Below, piece by piece: positions 44,723-53,128 of a stretch of DNA of 64,000 nucleotides (its first letter is position 1; each line of letters starts with the position of its first letter). Source of the stretch: Afifella aestuarii (GTDB taxonomy: Bacteria; Pseudomonadota; Alphaproteobacteria; Rhizobiales; Afifellaceae); contig NZ_SAUF01000005.1 in NCBI RefSeq assembly GCF_004023665.1, forward strand, positions 124,001 through 188,000. Direction: 5' to 3'. The notes under the pieces were generated by a model. That model made no database searches and was not told the DNA's origin. It saw nothing but the letters and a program-made list of their open reading frames with translations. The translations under genes were made by a program, and so were the position numbers.

Positions 44723-45070
44723 CTACCGGCCCGCACTGTCTGGCGCTTCGCAGAGCGTCGAGCGGATGAGGAAGCGGCGCTCGCGGCCATTGTCCAGGGA
44801 GAACATGCCGCCACGCCCGGCAACGACGTCCAGGACGAGATCGGTGTGCTTCCAGCGCTCGTATTGCGCCCCGCCGATATAGAAGGGCATGCCGTCGATC
44901 TCGCCGAGTTTCACGTCGTTGTCGCCGATTAGAAACCCGTTCACCGGGTAGCACATCGGCGAAGAGCCATCGCAACAACCGCCCGATTGATGAAAGAGGA
45001 CCGGCCCGTGATCGGCGATGATCTCGCTCAGAAGGCTCCGGGCCGCTGGTGTTGCGGAGACTGTACCCAC
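44723..45070 (-). CDS. DUF779 protein
   Basis: A 115-residue DUF779 protein. The Cys/His-rich 'VLFHQSGGCCDGSSPMCYP' segment is the family hallmark and could bind a metal or redox cofactor. DUF779 genes are regularly found next to NAD-dependent aldehyde dehydrogenases of the ExaC/AldB type; here it is the last gene of the ALDH-ADH operon, 73 bp from the alcohol dehydrogenase. Function unknown; an accessory role in aldehyde oxidation is inferred from context. Confidence 0.88.
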   Translation of the reverse strand: MGTVSATPAARSLLSEIIADHGPVLFHQSGGCCDGSSPMCYPVNGFLIGDNDVKLGEIDGMPFYIGGAQYERWKHTDLVLDVVAGRGGMFSLDNGRERRFLIRSTLCEAPDSAGR

Positions 45071-45143
45071 GGCTTTCGCCTCGCGGTCTTTCGAAGAATG
45101 GAGGGAAGGGAGGGGCAGGTTGACCGCCCCTCCGTGTCGTATC

Positions 45144-46175
45144 TCAGGCGGCGATCTCGATGACCGCCCGGCCGTCGATCTGGCCCTTGTGCATCTTCTC
45201 GAAGACGCTGTTGACGTCTTCCAGCTTCACCGGATTGACGATCGATTTGACCTTGCCGTGCCCGGCAAAATCGAGCGCCTCCTGAAGGTCGAGACGGGTC
45301 CCCACGATCGAGCCGCGCACGGTAATGCCCGCCAGGACCATGTCGAAGACCGAGATTGGGAAAGAGCCTGGCGGCAGACCGTTCATTGCGATCGTGCCGC
45401 CGCGGCGGACCATGTTCTCGGCCTGCTCGAAGGCTTTCAGATTGACGGCCGTGACGAGAACACCGTGTGCACCCCCGTCCGTCTCCTTCTTGATCTTTGC
45501 GGCGGCGTCCTCCTTGGCCGCATTCGCCGTCAGCGTGGCGCCGAGATTTCGTGCGAGATCGAGCTTGTGATCGTCGATATCGACCGCGGCGACGTTGAAG
45601 CCCATCGCCTTGGCATATTGGACGGCAAGGTGGCCAAGGCCTCCGATGCCCGAGATGACCACCCAGTTGCCGGGGCGGGCATCGGTCATCTTAAGACCCT
45701 TATAAACCGTCACGCCGGCACACAGGATTGGAGCGATTTCGGTGAACCCGATATCATCCGGAAGGTGCCCGACATAATTGGGGTCGGCCACCACGTATTC
45801 GGCAAAACCGCCATTCACCGAATAGCCGGTATTCTGCTGGGATTCACACAAGGTCTCCCAGCCGCCCACGCAATGTTCGCAATGCCCGCAGGCCGTGTAG
45901 AGCCACGGGATGCCGACCCGGTCGCCTTCTTTGACGCGGGTGACGCCCGCTCCGACACCGGAGACATAGCCGACGCCTTCATGGCCTGGAATGAAAGGCG
46001 GGTTCGGTTTGACCGGCCAGTCTCCCTCCGCGGCATGAAGGTCGGTGTGGCAGATGCCTGAGGCCTGGATCGCGACCTGGATCTGTCCTGGCCCCGGTTC
46101 GGGAACCGGCACCTCATCCACGCTCAGCGGTTTGCCGAATTCGCGCACGACTGCGGCCTTCATGGTCTTCGCCAT
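45144..46175 (-). CDS. adhP: Zinc-dependent alcohol dehydrogenase, AdhP type
   Basis: A 343-residue medium-chain alcohol dehydrogenase. Catalytic zinc ligands are in '[15 protein letters not shown]' (Cys, His) and '[13 protein letters not shown]' (His, Glu); the structural zinc has four Cys in '[16 protein letters not shown]'. The NAD site is '[17 protein letters not shown]'. ATG 46175 follows 'gggaggaagaca'. It oxidises a primary alcohol to the aldehyde for the aldehyde dehydrogenase encoded upstream in the same operon. Confidence 0.94.
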   Translation of the reverse strand: MAKTMKAAVVREFGKPLSVDEVPVPEPGPGQIQVAIQASGICHTDLHAAEGDWPVKPNPPFIPGHEGVGYVSGVGAGVTRVKEGDRVGIPWLYTACGHCEHCVGGWETLCESQQNTGYSVNGGFAEYVVADPNYVGHLPDDIGFTEIAPILCAGVTVYKGLKMTDARPGNWVVISGIGGLGHLAVQYAKAMGFNVAAVDIDDHKLDLARNLGATLTANAAKEDAAAKIKKETDGGAHGVLVTAVNLKAFEQAENMVRRGGTIAMNGLPPGSFPISVFDMVLAGITVRGSIVGTRLDLQEALDFAGHGKVKSIVNPVKLEDVNSVFEKMHKGQIDGRAVIEIAA

Positions 46176-46253
46176 TGTCTTCCTCCCTTGGATTTTGTCT
46201 TGGAAAAGAAGCCCGGCGGCCCCCAAGTCGCCGGGCCCTCGTCGGTGGCTCGT

Positions 46254-47774
46254 TCAGAAAAAGCCGAGCTTCTTGGGATTGTAGCTGACGAGCAGATTCT
46301 TCGTCTGCTGGTAGTGGTCGAGCATCATCGAATGGGTCTCTCGGCCGATCCCCGATTGCTTGTAGCCGCCGAAAGCCGCATGGGCCGGATAGGCGTGGTA
46401 GCAATTGGTCCAGACGCGCCCGGCCTGGATGTTGCGGCCGAAATGGTAGCAGCGGTTCATATCGCGGCTCCACACGCCGGAGCCCAGGCCATAGAGCGTG
46501 TCGTTGGCGATATGCAGCGCTTCTTCCTCGTCCTTGAAGGTCGTCACCGACACGACGGGACCGAAGATCTCCTCCTGGAAAATGCGCATCTTGTTGTTGC
46601 CGTGGAACACGGTCGGCTGGACGAAATAGCCGCCTTCCAGCTCGCCGCCGAGATGGTTGCGCTCACCACCCGTGAGGATTTCGGCGCCTTCCTGTTTGCC
46701 GATGTCGATATAGGAAAGGATCTTTTCCAGCTGTTCGCTCGACGCCTGCGCTCCGATCATCGTCTCCGGGTCGAGCGGATTGCCTTGCTTGATGGCTTTC
46801 ACGCGCTCCAGTGCCCGCTCCATGAAGCGGTCGTAGATGGAGTGCTGGATGAGCGCCCGCGACGGACAGGTGCAGACTTCACCCTGGTTGAGGGCGAACA
46901 TGACGAACCCTTCGATGGCCTTGTCGAAGAAATCGTCGTCTTCCGCGCACACGTCGTCGAAGAAAATGTTCGGCGACTTCCCGCCAAGCTCCAGCGTCAC
47001 TGGGATGAGGTTCTGGCTGGCGTATTGCATGATCAGCCGGCCGGTGGTCGTCTCGCCGGTGAACGCGATCTTCGCGATGCGGTTGGAGGAGGCGAGGGGC
47101 TTGCCGGCTTCGAGCCCGAAGCCGTTGACCACGTTCAGCACGCCCTCAGGCAGCAGGTCGCCGATGACGTCCATCAACACCATGATCGAGGCGGGCGTCT
47201 GCTCGGCCGGCTTCAACACCACGCAATTGCCTGCGGCGAGCGCCGGAGCGAGTTTCCACACGGCCATGAGGAGAGGAAAATTCCACGGGATGATCTGGCC
47301 GACGACACCCAAGGGCTCGTGGAAATGGTAGGCGATCGTTTCGTGATCGATTTCGGAGAGCGTGCCTTCCTGCGCCCGCACACAGCCGGCGAAATAGCGG
47401 AAGTGGTCGATCGCAAGCGGCAGGTCTGCGGCCGTCGTTTCCCGGATCGGCTTGCCGTTGTCCCACGTCTCTGCGGTGGCGAGGAGATCGAGATTCTCCT
47501 CCATCCGGTCGGCGATGCGATTGAGGATAAAGGCCCTCTGGGCGACGTTGGTCTTGCCCCAGGCGTCTTTCGCGGCATGGGCGGCGTCCAGCGCCGCCTC
47601 GATGTCTGCCGCATCCGAGCGCGCCACTTCGCACAGCGATTGGCCGGTGATCGGCGTGACGTTGTCGAAATACCGACCCGACTTCGGCGCCACCCATTTG
47701 CCGCCGATGTAATTGTCGTAGCGTGTGGCGAAAGGCAGCCGCGTTTCGCCGAACGGCCGTTCCAGTTGATCCAT
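46254..47774 (-). CDS. Aldehyde dehydrogenase, ExaC/AldB type
   Basis: A 506-residue NAD-dependent aldehyde dehydrogenase. '[19 protein letters not shown]' (cofactor site), '[12 protein letters not shown]' (general base Glu), '[11 protein letters not shown]' (catalytic Cys) and '[13 protein letters not shown]' are present. The N-terminus '[13 protein letters not shown]' is typical of the acetaldehyde dehydrogenase subgroup that pairs with DUF779. ATG 47774 follows 'agggagaacagca'. It should oxidise acetaldehyde or other short aldehydes made by the alcohol dehydrogenase. Confidence 0.94.
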   Translation of the reverse strand: MDQLERPFGETRLPFATRYDNYIGGKWVAPKSGRYFDNVTPITGQSLCEVARSDAADIEAALDAAHAAKDAWGKTNVAQRAFILNRIADRMEENLDLLATAETWDNGKPIRETTAADLPLAIDHFRYFAGCVRAQEGTLSEIDHETIAYHFHEPLGVVGQIIPWNFPLLMAVWKLAPALAAGNCVVLKPAEQTPASIMVLMDVIGDLLPEGVLNVVNGFGLEAGKPLASSNRIAKIAFTGETTTGRLIMQYASQNLIPVTLELGGKSPNIFFDDVCAEDDDFFDKAIEGFVMFALNQGEVCTCPSRALIQHSIYDRFMERALERVKAIKQGNPLDPETMIGAQASSEQLEKILSYIDIGKQEGAEILTGGERNHLGGELEGGYFVQPTVFHGNNKMRIFQEEIFGPVVSVTTFKDEEEALHIANDTLYGLGSGVWSRDMNRCYHFGRNIQAGRVWTNCYHAYPAHAAFGGYKQSGIGRETHSMMLDHYQQTKNLLVSYNPKKLGFF

Positions 47775-47804
47775 TGCTGTTCTCCCTAAGCGGGCGCTCT
47801 TGGC

Positions 47805-47825
47805 GAGAGAAAAGCGTTTCCTCTC
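47805..47825. promoter_or_regulatory. Near-perfect inverted repeat upstream of the aldehyde dehydrogenase
   Basis: GAGAGAAAA (47805-47813) - GCG - TTTCCTCTC (47817-47825) is symmetric at 8 of 9 positions. It lies between the regulator stop and the aldehyde dehydrogenase start, about 30 bp before the ATG, and could be an operator for the adjacent regulator or a weak hairpin ending its transcript. Confidence 0.4.
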
Positions 47826-47866
47826 GGGCGCCCTGGACAACAGGATCGATGTCGCCTGGAGGTCTG

Positions 47867-48889
47867 TCAGCCCCCCTCCAGCGGGAGAGAGGCTGCATCT
47901 GTCGCAGGAATGCGACAGGAAGCCGCGGGATCTTGTGTCGCCGCCTCCAGCCGTTTTGCGCCGAGTTTGCGATGGAAGGTCGCGCGCGAAATGCCGAGGA
48001 TGCGCGCCGCCGCGGAGACGTTGCCGCCGGTGCGGGCGAGAGCGCGGGCAAGAACGGCCCGCTCCGCATCCTCCAGGCTCTCCGCACCCGGGATGCTCAG
48101 GAGATCGGAGGCCGGCACGGGCGCTTTGGCGAGGTTGCCTTTGATCCCCAAGGCCACGCGGGCGCTGTGCGATGCGCCGACGGCGAGGTCGTCGGCATTC
48201 ACCGCGACGAGAGCCGCCGGATTGTGCTCCAGCCCCGAGACGGCGAGGATCCGCACATGCGCAAACGTGCGCCGGAAGGCTTCGGCTTCGATCCGCCGTG
48301 CCGCTTCGCGGACGCTGAGAGCGATAAGCCCCGCGAAGGTCTCGGTGAGATCGGTGCGGCAGGAGGAGACGTCGAGAACGCCGGCGAGTTCGCCGTTGTG
48401 GTCATGGATGGGGGCCGCCATGCAGCCGAGCGCCCCGTTGCGCGCAAAAAAGTGCTGATCGCGGTGCACGGTGACGGGGCGGCGCTCGATGACGCAGGTG
48501 CCGATGCCGTTGGTGCCTTCCGTTGCCTCGCTCCACAGCGCGCCCGGCCATAATCCCCACTCGTCGAAGATGGCATCGTCGCCAGCCTCGCCGCGACGCT
48601 CGACCGGCACGCCGTCGCTATCGGCAAGGAGCACGCAACACCCTGCTGCGCCGACAGCGCTGAAGAGCTGATCAAGACTGGCTTCGGCGGCGCGAATCCA
48701 TGGCTCCATCCGCTCGCGCACCAGGGCGAATTCGCTCGCCGTCAGCCGGTGAGGCGGGTGCCGGTTGGCTGGGTCGAGCCCATAGAGACGCGCCGAGCGG
48801 CTCCAGGAGGCGACCATCGGCGATTGCGCGGCAGCCCCGGCCGTGATCGCTGAGTGAACCACATCGACGTGGGCACAAGTCTCGGACAT
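47867..48889 (-). CDS. AcoR-like GAF/Fis regulator lacking the sigma-54 AAA+ domain
   Basis: A 340-residue transcriptional regulator. The N-terminal half is a GAF-type sensor ('[15 protein letters not shown]', '[17 protein letters not shown]') as in AcoR-type activators of acetoin and aldehyde genes. The C-terminus has a Fis-type HTH_8: '[20 protein letters not shown]'. The central AAA+ ATPase domain with GAFTGA found in AcoR/NtrC activators is missing, so it cannot remodel sigma-54 polymerase. It probably controls the aldehyde/alcohol dehydrogenase operon that it precedes. Confidence 0.88.
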   Translation of the reverse strand: MSETCAHVDVVHSAITAGAAAQSPMVASWSRSARLYGLDPANRHPPHRLTASEFALVRERMEPWIRAAEASLDQLFSAVGAAGCCVLLADSDGVPVERRGEAGDDAIFDEWGLWPGALWSEATEGTNGIGTCVIERRPVTVHRDQHFFARNGALGCMAAPIHDHNGELAGVLDVSSCRTDLTETFAGLIALSVREAARRIEAEAFRRTFAHVRILAVSGLEHNPAALVAVNADDLAVGASHSARVALGIKGNLAKAPVPASDLLSIPGAESLEDAERAVLARALARTGGNVSAAARILGISRATFHRKLGAKRLEAATQDPAASCRIPATDAASLPLEGG

Positions 48890-49240
48890 CCCAAGTTTCC
48901 TCCCATTGGGGTTTCGATGCGCCCGGACCGGTTTTTGTATTCGGCTTGTTTAGGCGCATCGTCCGATTCTAGGTTCTTGCGTTCTCCTTGTGTATTTAGA
49001 GATACGACTAGGGCAATCGCCTGACTGCGCCTGGTATGATTGTTGTGGCGTTTCGTATTTTGTAAGACGAGAGTATTCGATGAATGTGGCGGCAAACGCA
49101 AGAGAGTGCAAAATGCGTATGAGCAGCGTTCGCTGCCATCCAAGAACGACGTGCCGACTTGGCGCTTCGATCTGCCCCGTCTCGTCCTCGGCCCCGGCAC
49201 GCTTCTGCCTGGCCTGACGCCGCATTGCAGCATGCCGCGT
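48890..49240. other. Gene-free stretch
   Basis: 351 bases between the regulator start and the thiQ stop, less GC-rich than its surroundings in the middle (48950-49090). One plus-strand frame has a protein-like fragment 'WRFDLPRLVLGPGTL' near 49160-49205 that might be a degraded enzyme N-terminus, but I cannot assign it. It presumably holds the promoter of the minus-strand regulator. Confidence 0.3.
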
Positions 49241-49969
49241 TTAAGAGAGCGCGCGCGTTCCGAGGTAGCTCTCTACCGCGGCAATGCCCGAAGCTGACAG
49301 GGTTTCCTCGGTCGGCCCAACGGTGACGAAACGCCCCTTGTCGAGGAAGGCGACGTTGTCGGCGAAGCCCAGGGCATCCTCGGGATGATGCGTCACCATC
49401 AGCACCGTCATCGTTCCCTTCCGACGCCGCAGATCGCGCAACAACGCCAGCATTTCACGGCGTAGGGCGGGACCGAGCGCGGCAAACGGCTCGTCCAGCA
49501 GGAGCAGAGGGCGCTGGCGGACAAAGGCGCGCGCCAGCGCGACCCGCTGGCGTTCGCCGCCGGACATCTCCCCCGGCCTGCGATCTTCGAAGCCCACAAG
49601 GCCGACGGCCTCCAGCGCTTCTGCCGCGCGCTGCCGCTCGGCCGGGCTTAGCCGCAATCTCGGAGAAATTCCGAGCCCCACATTCTGCCTGGCGCTCATG
49701 TGGGCAAAGAGATTGTTCTCCTGAAACACGAAACTGAGCGGGCGTTGCGAGGGTGGCACGCCCGTCATGTCGGCGCCGGAGATCGTCACCCGGCCGCGCT
49801 CGGGCACGAGAAAGCCGGCGATGATGTCGAGGAGGGTCGATTTGCCGGCACCGCTTGGGCCGATGATCGCCAGCCATTCGCCAGGCGTCACCGTGAGGTC
49901 GAAGCGCATCGGGGCACTTTCATAGGTGTATTCTAGGCCGTCCAAGACGAGAGCGGGCAGGGCGCTCAT
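49241..49969 (-). CDS. thiQ: Thiamine ABC transporter ATP-binding protein
   Basis: A 242-residue ABC ATPase. Walker A GPSGAGKS, Q-loop 'FVFQENNLFAHMSARQNVG' (ThiQ-typical), signature SGGERQRV, Walker B LLLLDEPFAALG, H-loop 'MVTHHPEDALG'. The gene starts at ATG 49969, overlapping the thiP stop (ATGA). A longer open frame to 50212 overlaps thiP and is rejected. Together with thiP and thiB it forms the thiamine/TPP importer preceded by a TPP riboswitch. Confidence 0.94.
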   Translation of the reverse strand: MSALPALVLDGLEYTYESAPMRFDLTVTPGEWLAIIGPSGAGKSTLLDIIAGFLVPERGRVTISGADMTGVPPSQRPLSFVFQENNLFAHMSARQNVGLGISPRLRLSPAERQRAAEALEAVGLVGFEDRRPGEMSGGERQRVALARAFVRQRPLLLLDEPFAALGPALRREMLALLRDLRRRKGTMTVLMVTHHPEDALGFADNVAFLDKGRFVTVGPTEETLSASGIAAVESYLGTRALS

Positions 49970-51582
49970 CGACCTTCCTCCCCGCGAAACCCACGCTCCG
50001 CGAGAGCCATCAGGGCGAGACATAAGACACCGAGCAGCAGCGCCAGTCCGGCTGCGTCGGCTGTGCGATAGCTGCCCATGCGCTGCAGCAGCAGATAGGG
50101 CAGGGTGATGAAATCCTGGCTGCCAAAAAGCGCCATCGCACCGAGATCTCCGAGGGAGAGGGCGAGCGCAAAGGCAAAGGAGAGGGCCAGCGGCGCTTTC
50201 AGAGCGGGCCATTCGACGTGGCGCAGCCGCGCCAGCCCGAAGAGTCCCAGGCTCTCGGCAAGGCGATCGTGTCGCTGTGCCGAGGTGGCAAGCGCCGGTG
50301 CGAGAATACGCACGATAAACGGCATCGCCATTACGGCATTGGTGGCGACAACGACGAAAGGTGCCGCCGCGAAAACGTCGGTCACCTGTCGCAGCAGAAG
50401 AAACCAGCCGGCGCCGATGACGATCGGCGGCACCACGAGGACGAGGCTGCCCGACAGTTCGAAGAGCCCGCGCCAGGCTGCGCGGCCCCTTGAAGAGGAA
50501 GATCGTTCCAATGCCTGCCGCGCCAAGAGGAGAGGCGCGGCGAGCAAGACGGCGAGGGTCGCCGCCGCGATCGCCACGACGCCGCTGGTCATCGCGGCCC
50601 GTTGGACGTTTGGATCGGCCAGCAGTGCGATCAGATCGGAGCGCAGACCGGCGACGATCGTGGCGATGAACGGCGAGAGGACGAAGGCGATCCCCACGGT
50701 CAGAACCGCGAGATCGAGCGCGCGAACGAAGCCCTGGTGAGGGTCGTAGCGCCGTGCCCGCCGCCCGAGTGTAAAGCCGCCGGCCGTTGTCCGGCCAAGC
50801 CGCAGCGTGATGGCGACCGCAAGGCCGGTCAGCACAATCTGTATCAACGCCAGGAAAACCGCGAGACCCGGATCAAAATCGTAGCGCAGCGCCTGGTAGA
50901 TCGCGACTTCCAGGGTGGTGGCACCCGGCCCGCCGCCGAGCGTGAGGACCAGCGTGAAGCTGGTGACGCAGAGCATGAAGATGAGGCTCGTCGCGCCGGG
51001 CAGCGCGGTGCGAATTGCCGGCCATTCGAGGATGCGGAAGGTGGTCAGCGGCGTGAGAGAAAGCTGCCCGGCGAGCTTCCAGCTTTCCGCCGGCACGCCG
51101 TCGAGTGCGGCGACCATCAGTCGGGCGGCGAGCGGCAGGTTGAAGAAGGTGTGGGCGATCAGGATGCCGGACAGCCCATAGACGTTGAGGCGATCGAAAC
51201 CGAGAGTGGCGACCAGATCCGAGACGACGCCGTTGCGGCCCCACACCGCGATGATCGCCAAGGCGCCGACCAGCACCGGCAGAGCTTGCGGCAGGAGGAA
51301 AAGACGCAGGACAAGGCCGCGGCCAGGAAACCGCGCCCTGTGCAAGGCGACTGCAAGCGGCAGGGCACCGGCCACGGCAAGGAGGGTGGAAAGGGCCGCC
51401 TGTTCCAGCGTGAACAGCACCACTCCCCGCAAATAGCGGTCCGATGCCAAGGCAAAAAGGTCCGGCGCCGCATCGGCTTGGGTAAGCAAGGCGAAACATG
51501 CACCGCCCAAAAACACGGCGAGCGCGGCAACGGCGGCAAGTCCTGCCGCGACACGCCAACGTCGATCTGTCGAACCTGTCAT
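49966..51582 (-). CDS. thiP: Thiamine ABC transporter permease
   Basis: A 538-residue fused permease with two BPD_transp_1 halves (about 12 TM segments) as in ThiP. The EAA loops are visible as 'PAESWKLAGQLSLTPLTTFR' in the first half and 'RLAESLGLFGLARLRHVEWP' in the second. ATG 51582 (MTGSTDRRW) is used; the frame continues 14 codons upstream toward thiB. It is coupled to thiQ by an ATGA overlap and lies 17 bp after thiB. Confidence 0.93.
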   Translation of the reverse strand: MTGSTDRRWRVAAGLAAVAALAVFLGGACFALLTQADAAPDLFALASDRYLRGVVLFTLEQAALSTLLAVAGALPLAVALHRARFPGRGLVLRLFLLPQALPVLVGALAIIAVWGRNGVVSDLVATLGFDRLNVYGLSGILIAHTFFNLPLAARLMVAALDGVPAESWKLAGQLSLTPLTTFRILEWPAIRTALPGATSLIFMLCVTSFTLVLTLGGGPGATTLEVAIYQALRYDFDPGLAVFLALIQIVLTGLAVAITLRLGRTTAGGFTLGRRARRYDPHQGFVRALDLAVLTVGIAFVLSPFIATIVAGLRSDLIALLADPNVQRAAMTSGVVAIAAATLAVLLAAPLLLARQALERSSSSRGRAAWRGLFELSGSLVLVVPPIVIGAGWFLLLRQVTDVFAAAPFVVVATNAVMAMPFIVRILAPALATSAQRHDRLAESLGLFGLARLRHVEWPALKAPLALSFAFALALSLGDLGAMALFGSQDFITLPYLLLQRMGSYRTADAAGLALLLGVLCLALMALAERGFRGEEGR

Positions 51583-51599
51583 CGGACGCGCGGAGAGCC

Positions 51600-52628
51600 T
51601 CAGCGGCCAAGCGCCTGCAGCCATTCCTGCGTCCAGGCGCGTCGGCTGTCGGCTACCGTTTGGGGATCGAAAGACAGGGTCTTGTCCGGGGTCACCAACT
51701 GCTCAAAGGCGCCGGGCAGCGGCGAGGCGGTCTCTGCGGCCGGCAGCATCCAATTGGTGGTCGGCAGCACGTTCTGCGCCGCGGGTGAGATCAGATAAGC
51801 GAGGAAGTCGCGGGCGAGATCTGGGTGCTCGGAGCTTGCGATGCGGCCGGCGACCTCGATCTGGATGTAATGGCCCTCATCGAAGGCTGCCGCGTGGTAG
51901 CGGTCGCTCTCCTCCTCGATCAGGTGATAGGCGGGCGAGGTGGTATAGCTCAGCACCATCGGGACTTCGCCGCTCGTCAGGAGCCCATAGGCTTCGCTCC
52001 AGCCGGGCGTCACCGTCAGGATACGCTCGGAGAACTCCCGCCATTTTGCCTCGGCGCCGTCGCCATAGACTTTTTTCATCCACAGGAGCAGCCCGAGACC
52101 CGGTGTCGAGCTGCGAGGATCTTCGATGGCGATCTTCTCCTCCGGATCGCCGCTGACCAGCTCCTCCAGGCTTTGCGGAGGGGCATCGATCGCCTCGCTG
52201 TCGTAGACGACGGCGAACCAACCGTAATCGTAGGGTATGAAAACCTGATCGGAAAAGCCGCCGGGCACGTCGACCGCAGATGTGTCGGTGCCATGCGGTG
52301 CGAAGAGCCCGGTCGCCCTGGCCTCAGCGATCAGGTTGGTGTCGAGCCCGACCACCACCTCCGCCGATGTCGAAGCACCTTCGAGCTTCAAACGGTTGAG
52401 GATCGCAACGCCGTCCTCCAGCCCGACCCATTTCACCGTGCAGCCACAAACCGCCTCAAAACCGGCCTTGATCTGCGGCCCCGGCCCATAATCGGTAACG
52501 AAGCTCTCATAGGTGTAGACCGTCAGCGAGGGCTTCTCCTCCTGCGCTGCGGCGGGTGTGATTGCGCCGAAGAACATTGCGGCGACGGCTGATGCTATGA
52601 AGATGGAAGGGGATTGCAGCGAGCCCAA
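51600..52628 (-). CDS. thiB: Thiamine-binding periplasmic protein
   Basis: A 342-residue solute-binding protein. A signal peptide 'IFIASAVAAMFFGAITPAAA' is followed by 'LTVYTYESFVTDYGPG', the ThiB/TbpA start. Later 'PYDYGWFAVVYDSEAID' and 'LSYTTSPAYHLIEEE' are family motifs. I place the start at TTG 52628: it has AAGGAGG five bases upstream and gives a compact signal peptide. The ATGs at 52676 and 52667 are in frame but lack a good site and lie near the riboswitch. It binds thiamine, TMP or TPP. Confidence 0.92.
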   Translation of the reverse strand: MGSLQSPSIFIASAVAAMFFGAITPAAAQEEKPSLTVYTYESFVTDYGPGPQIKAGFEAVCGCTVKWVGLEDGVAILNRLKLEGASTSAEVVVGLDTNLIAEARATGLFAPHGTDTSAVDVPGGFSDQVFIPYDYGWFAVVYDSEAIDAPPQSLEELVSGDPEEKIAIEDPRSSTPGLGLLLWMKKVYGDGAEAKWREFSERILTVTPGWSEAYGLLTSGEVPMVLSYTTSPAYHLIEEESDRYHAAAFDEGHYIQIEVAGRIASSEHPDLARDFLAYLISPAAQNVLPTTNWMLPAAETASPLPGAFEQLVTPDKTLSFDPQTVADSRRAWTQEWLQALGR

Positions 52629-52684
52629 GGGCGCCTCCTTGTCGTTTGAAAGCGGGAAGGGGCGCATTCGCGGCAACGAAAGCT

Positions 52685-52775
52685 CTCCATCCCTCCGCCG
52701 GTGCGAGCCGGATCAGGTTCAGCGGGTTGGCGGATAAGCCTCTCAGCCCTTTTGGGCACCCCGTGTGAGCGTCTT
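52685..52775 (-). promoter_or_regulatory. TPP riboswitch (THI element) upstream of thiBPQ
   Basis: Read on the minus strand, the conserved blocks appear in order: CGGGGTGCCC, GGCTGAGAGG, ACCCGCTGAACCTGATCCGG and CGGCGGAGGGA. These are the P2-P5 core of the thiamine-pyrophosphate aptamer. It ends about 60 bases before the thiB start. TPP binding should repress the importer by terminating transcription or hiding the ribosome-binding site AAGGAGG. Confidence 0.95.
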
Positions 52776-52778
52776 CAG

Positions 52779-53128
52779 ACGTAGTGGAAATGCGCCGGCC
52801 CGACAAGCATCGAGCGATGATCTGGGCCTTGGCGACCTCGATCTAAACGACCAAGGTCCCCCCAATGACGAGCACCCGATCCATAATCTCTCCGATGTGC
52901 TGACGCCGATGACCCATCTGACGTCCGCGAGTCGCGAAGGAGTCGATGGATACCGGGGAATTTGCCAACGGCGTGCGGGAGTTGGGGCTCGGCGCCTTCC
53001 CTTTCACGTCAGATTCGGTTCGGGGAGACGGCGGACCTGCAAACCGATTTGGGTGGCGCGATTAAAGCGTCTCAGCGGAGACGTTTCGCCATGCGGCTTG
53101 TCTTCCATTGGGGTCGGGAAGACGATAA
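52779..53128. other. Gene-free stretch between riboswitch and histidine kinase
   Basis: 350 bases with no convincing gene on either strand. Near 53066 a short hairpin CGTCTC-agcg-GAGACG might end the minus-strand kinase transcript. It also holds the promoter of the thiBPQ operon, which I cannot pin down. Confidence 0.4.

Noticed and set aside
45018-46061. A 347-codon open frame on the plus strand
   Set aside because: It is antisense to the zinc alcohol dehydrogenase, where all zinc-ligand motifs are present on the minus strand.
46188-47789. A 533-codon open frame on the plus strand
   Set aside because: It is antisense to the aldehyde dehydrogenase, whose motifs are complete on the other strand.
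49040-49297. A plus-strand frame with 'WRFDLPRLVLGPGTL', faintly like iron-alcohol-dehydrogenase N-termini
   Set aside because: The resemblance is too short to support and the frame runs into the thiQ gene on the other strand.
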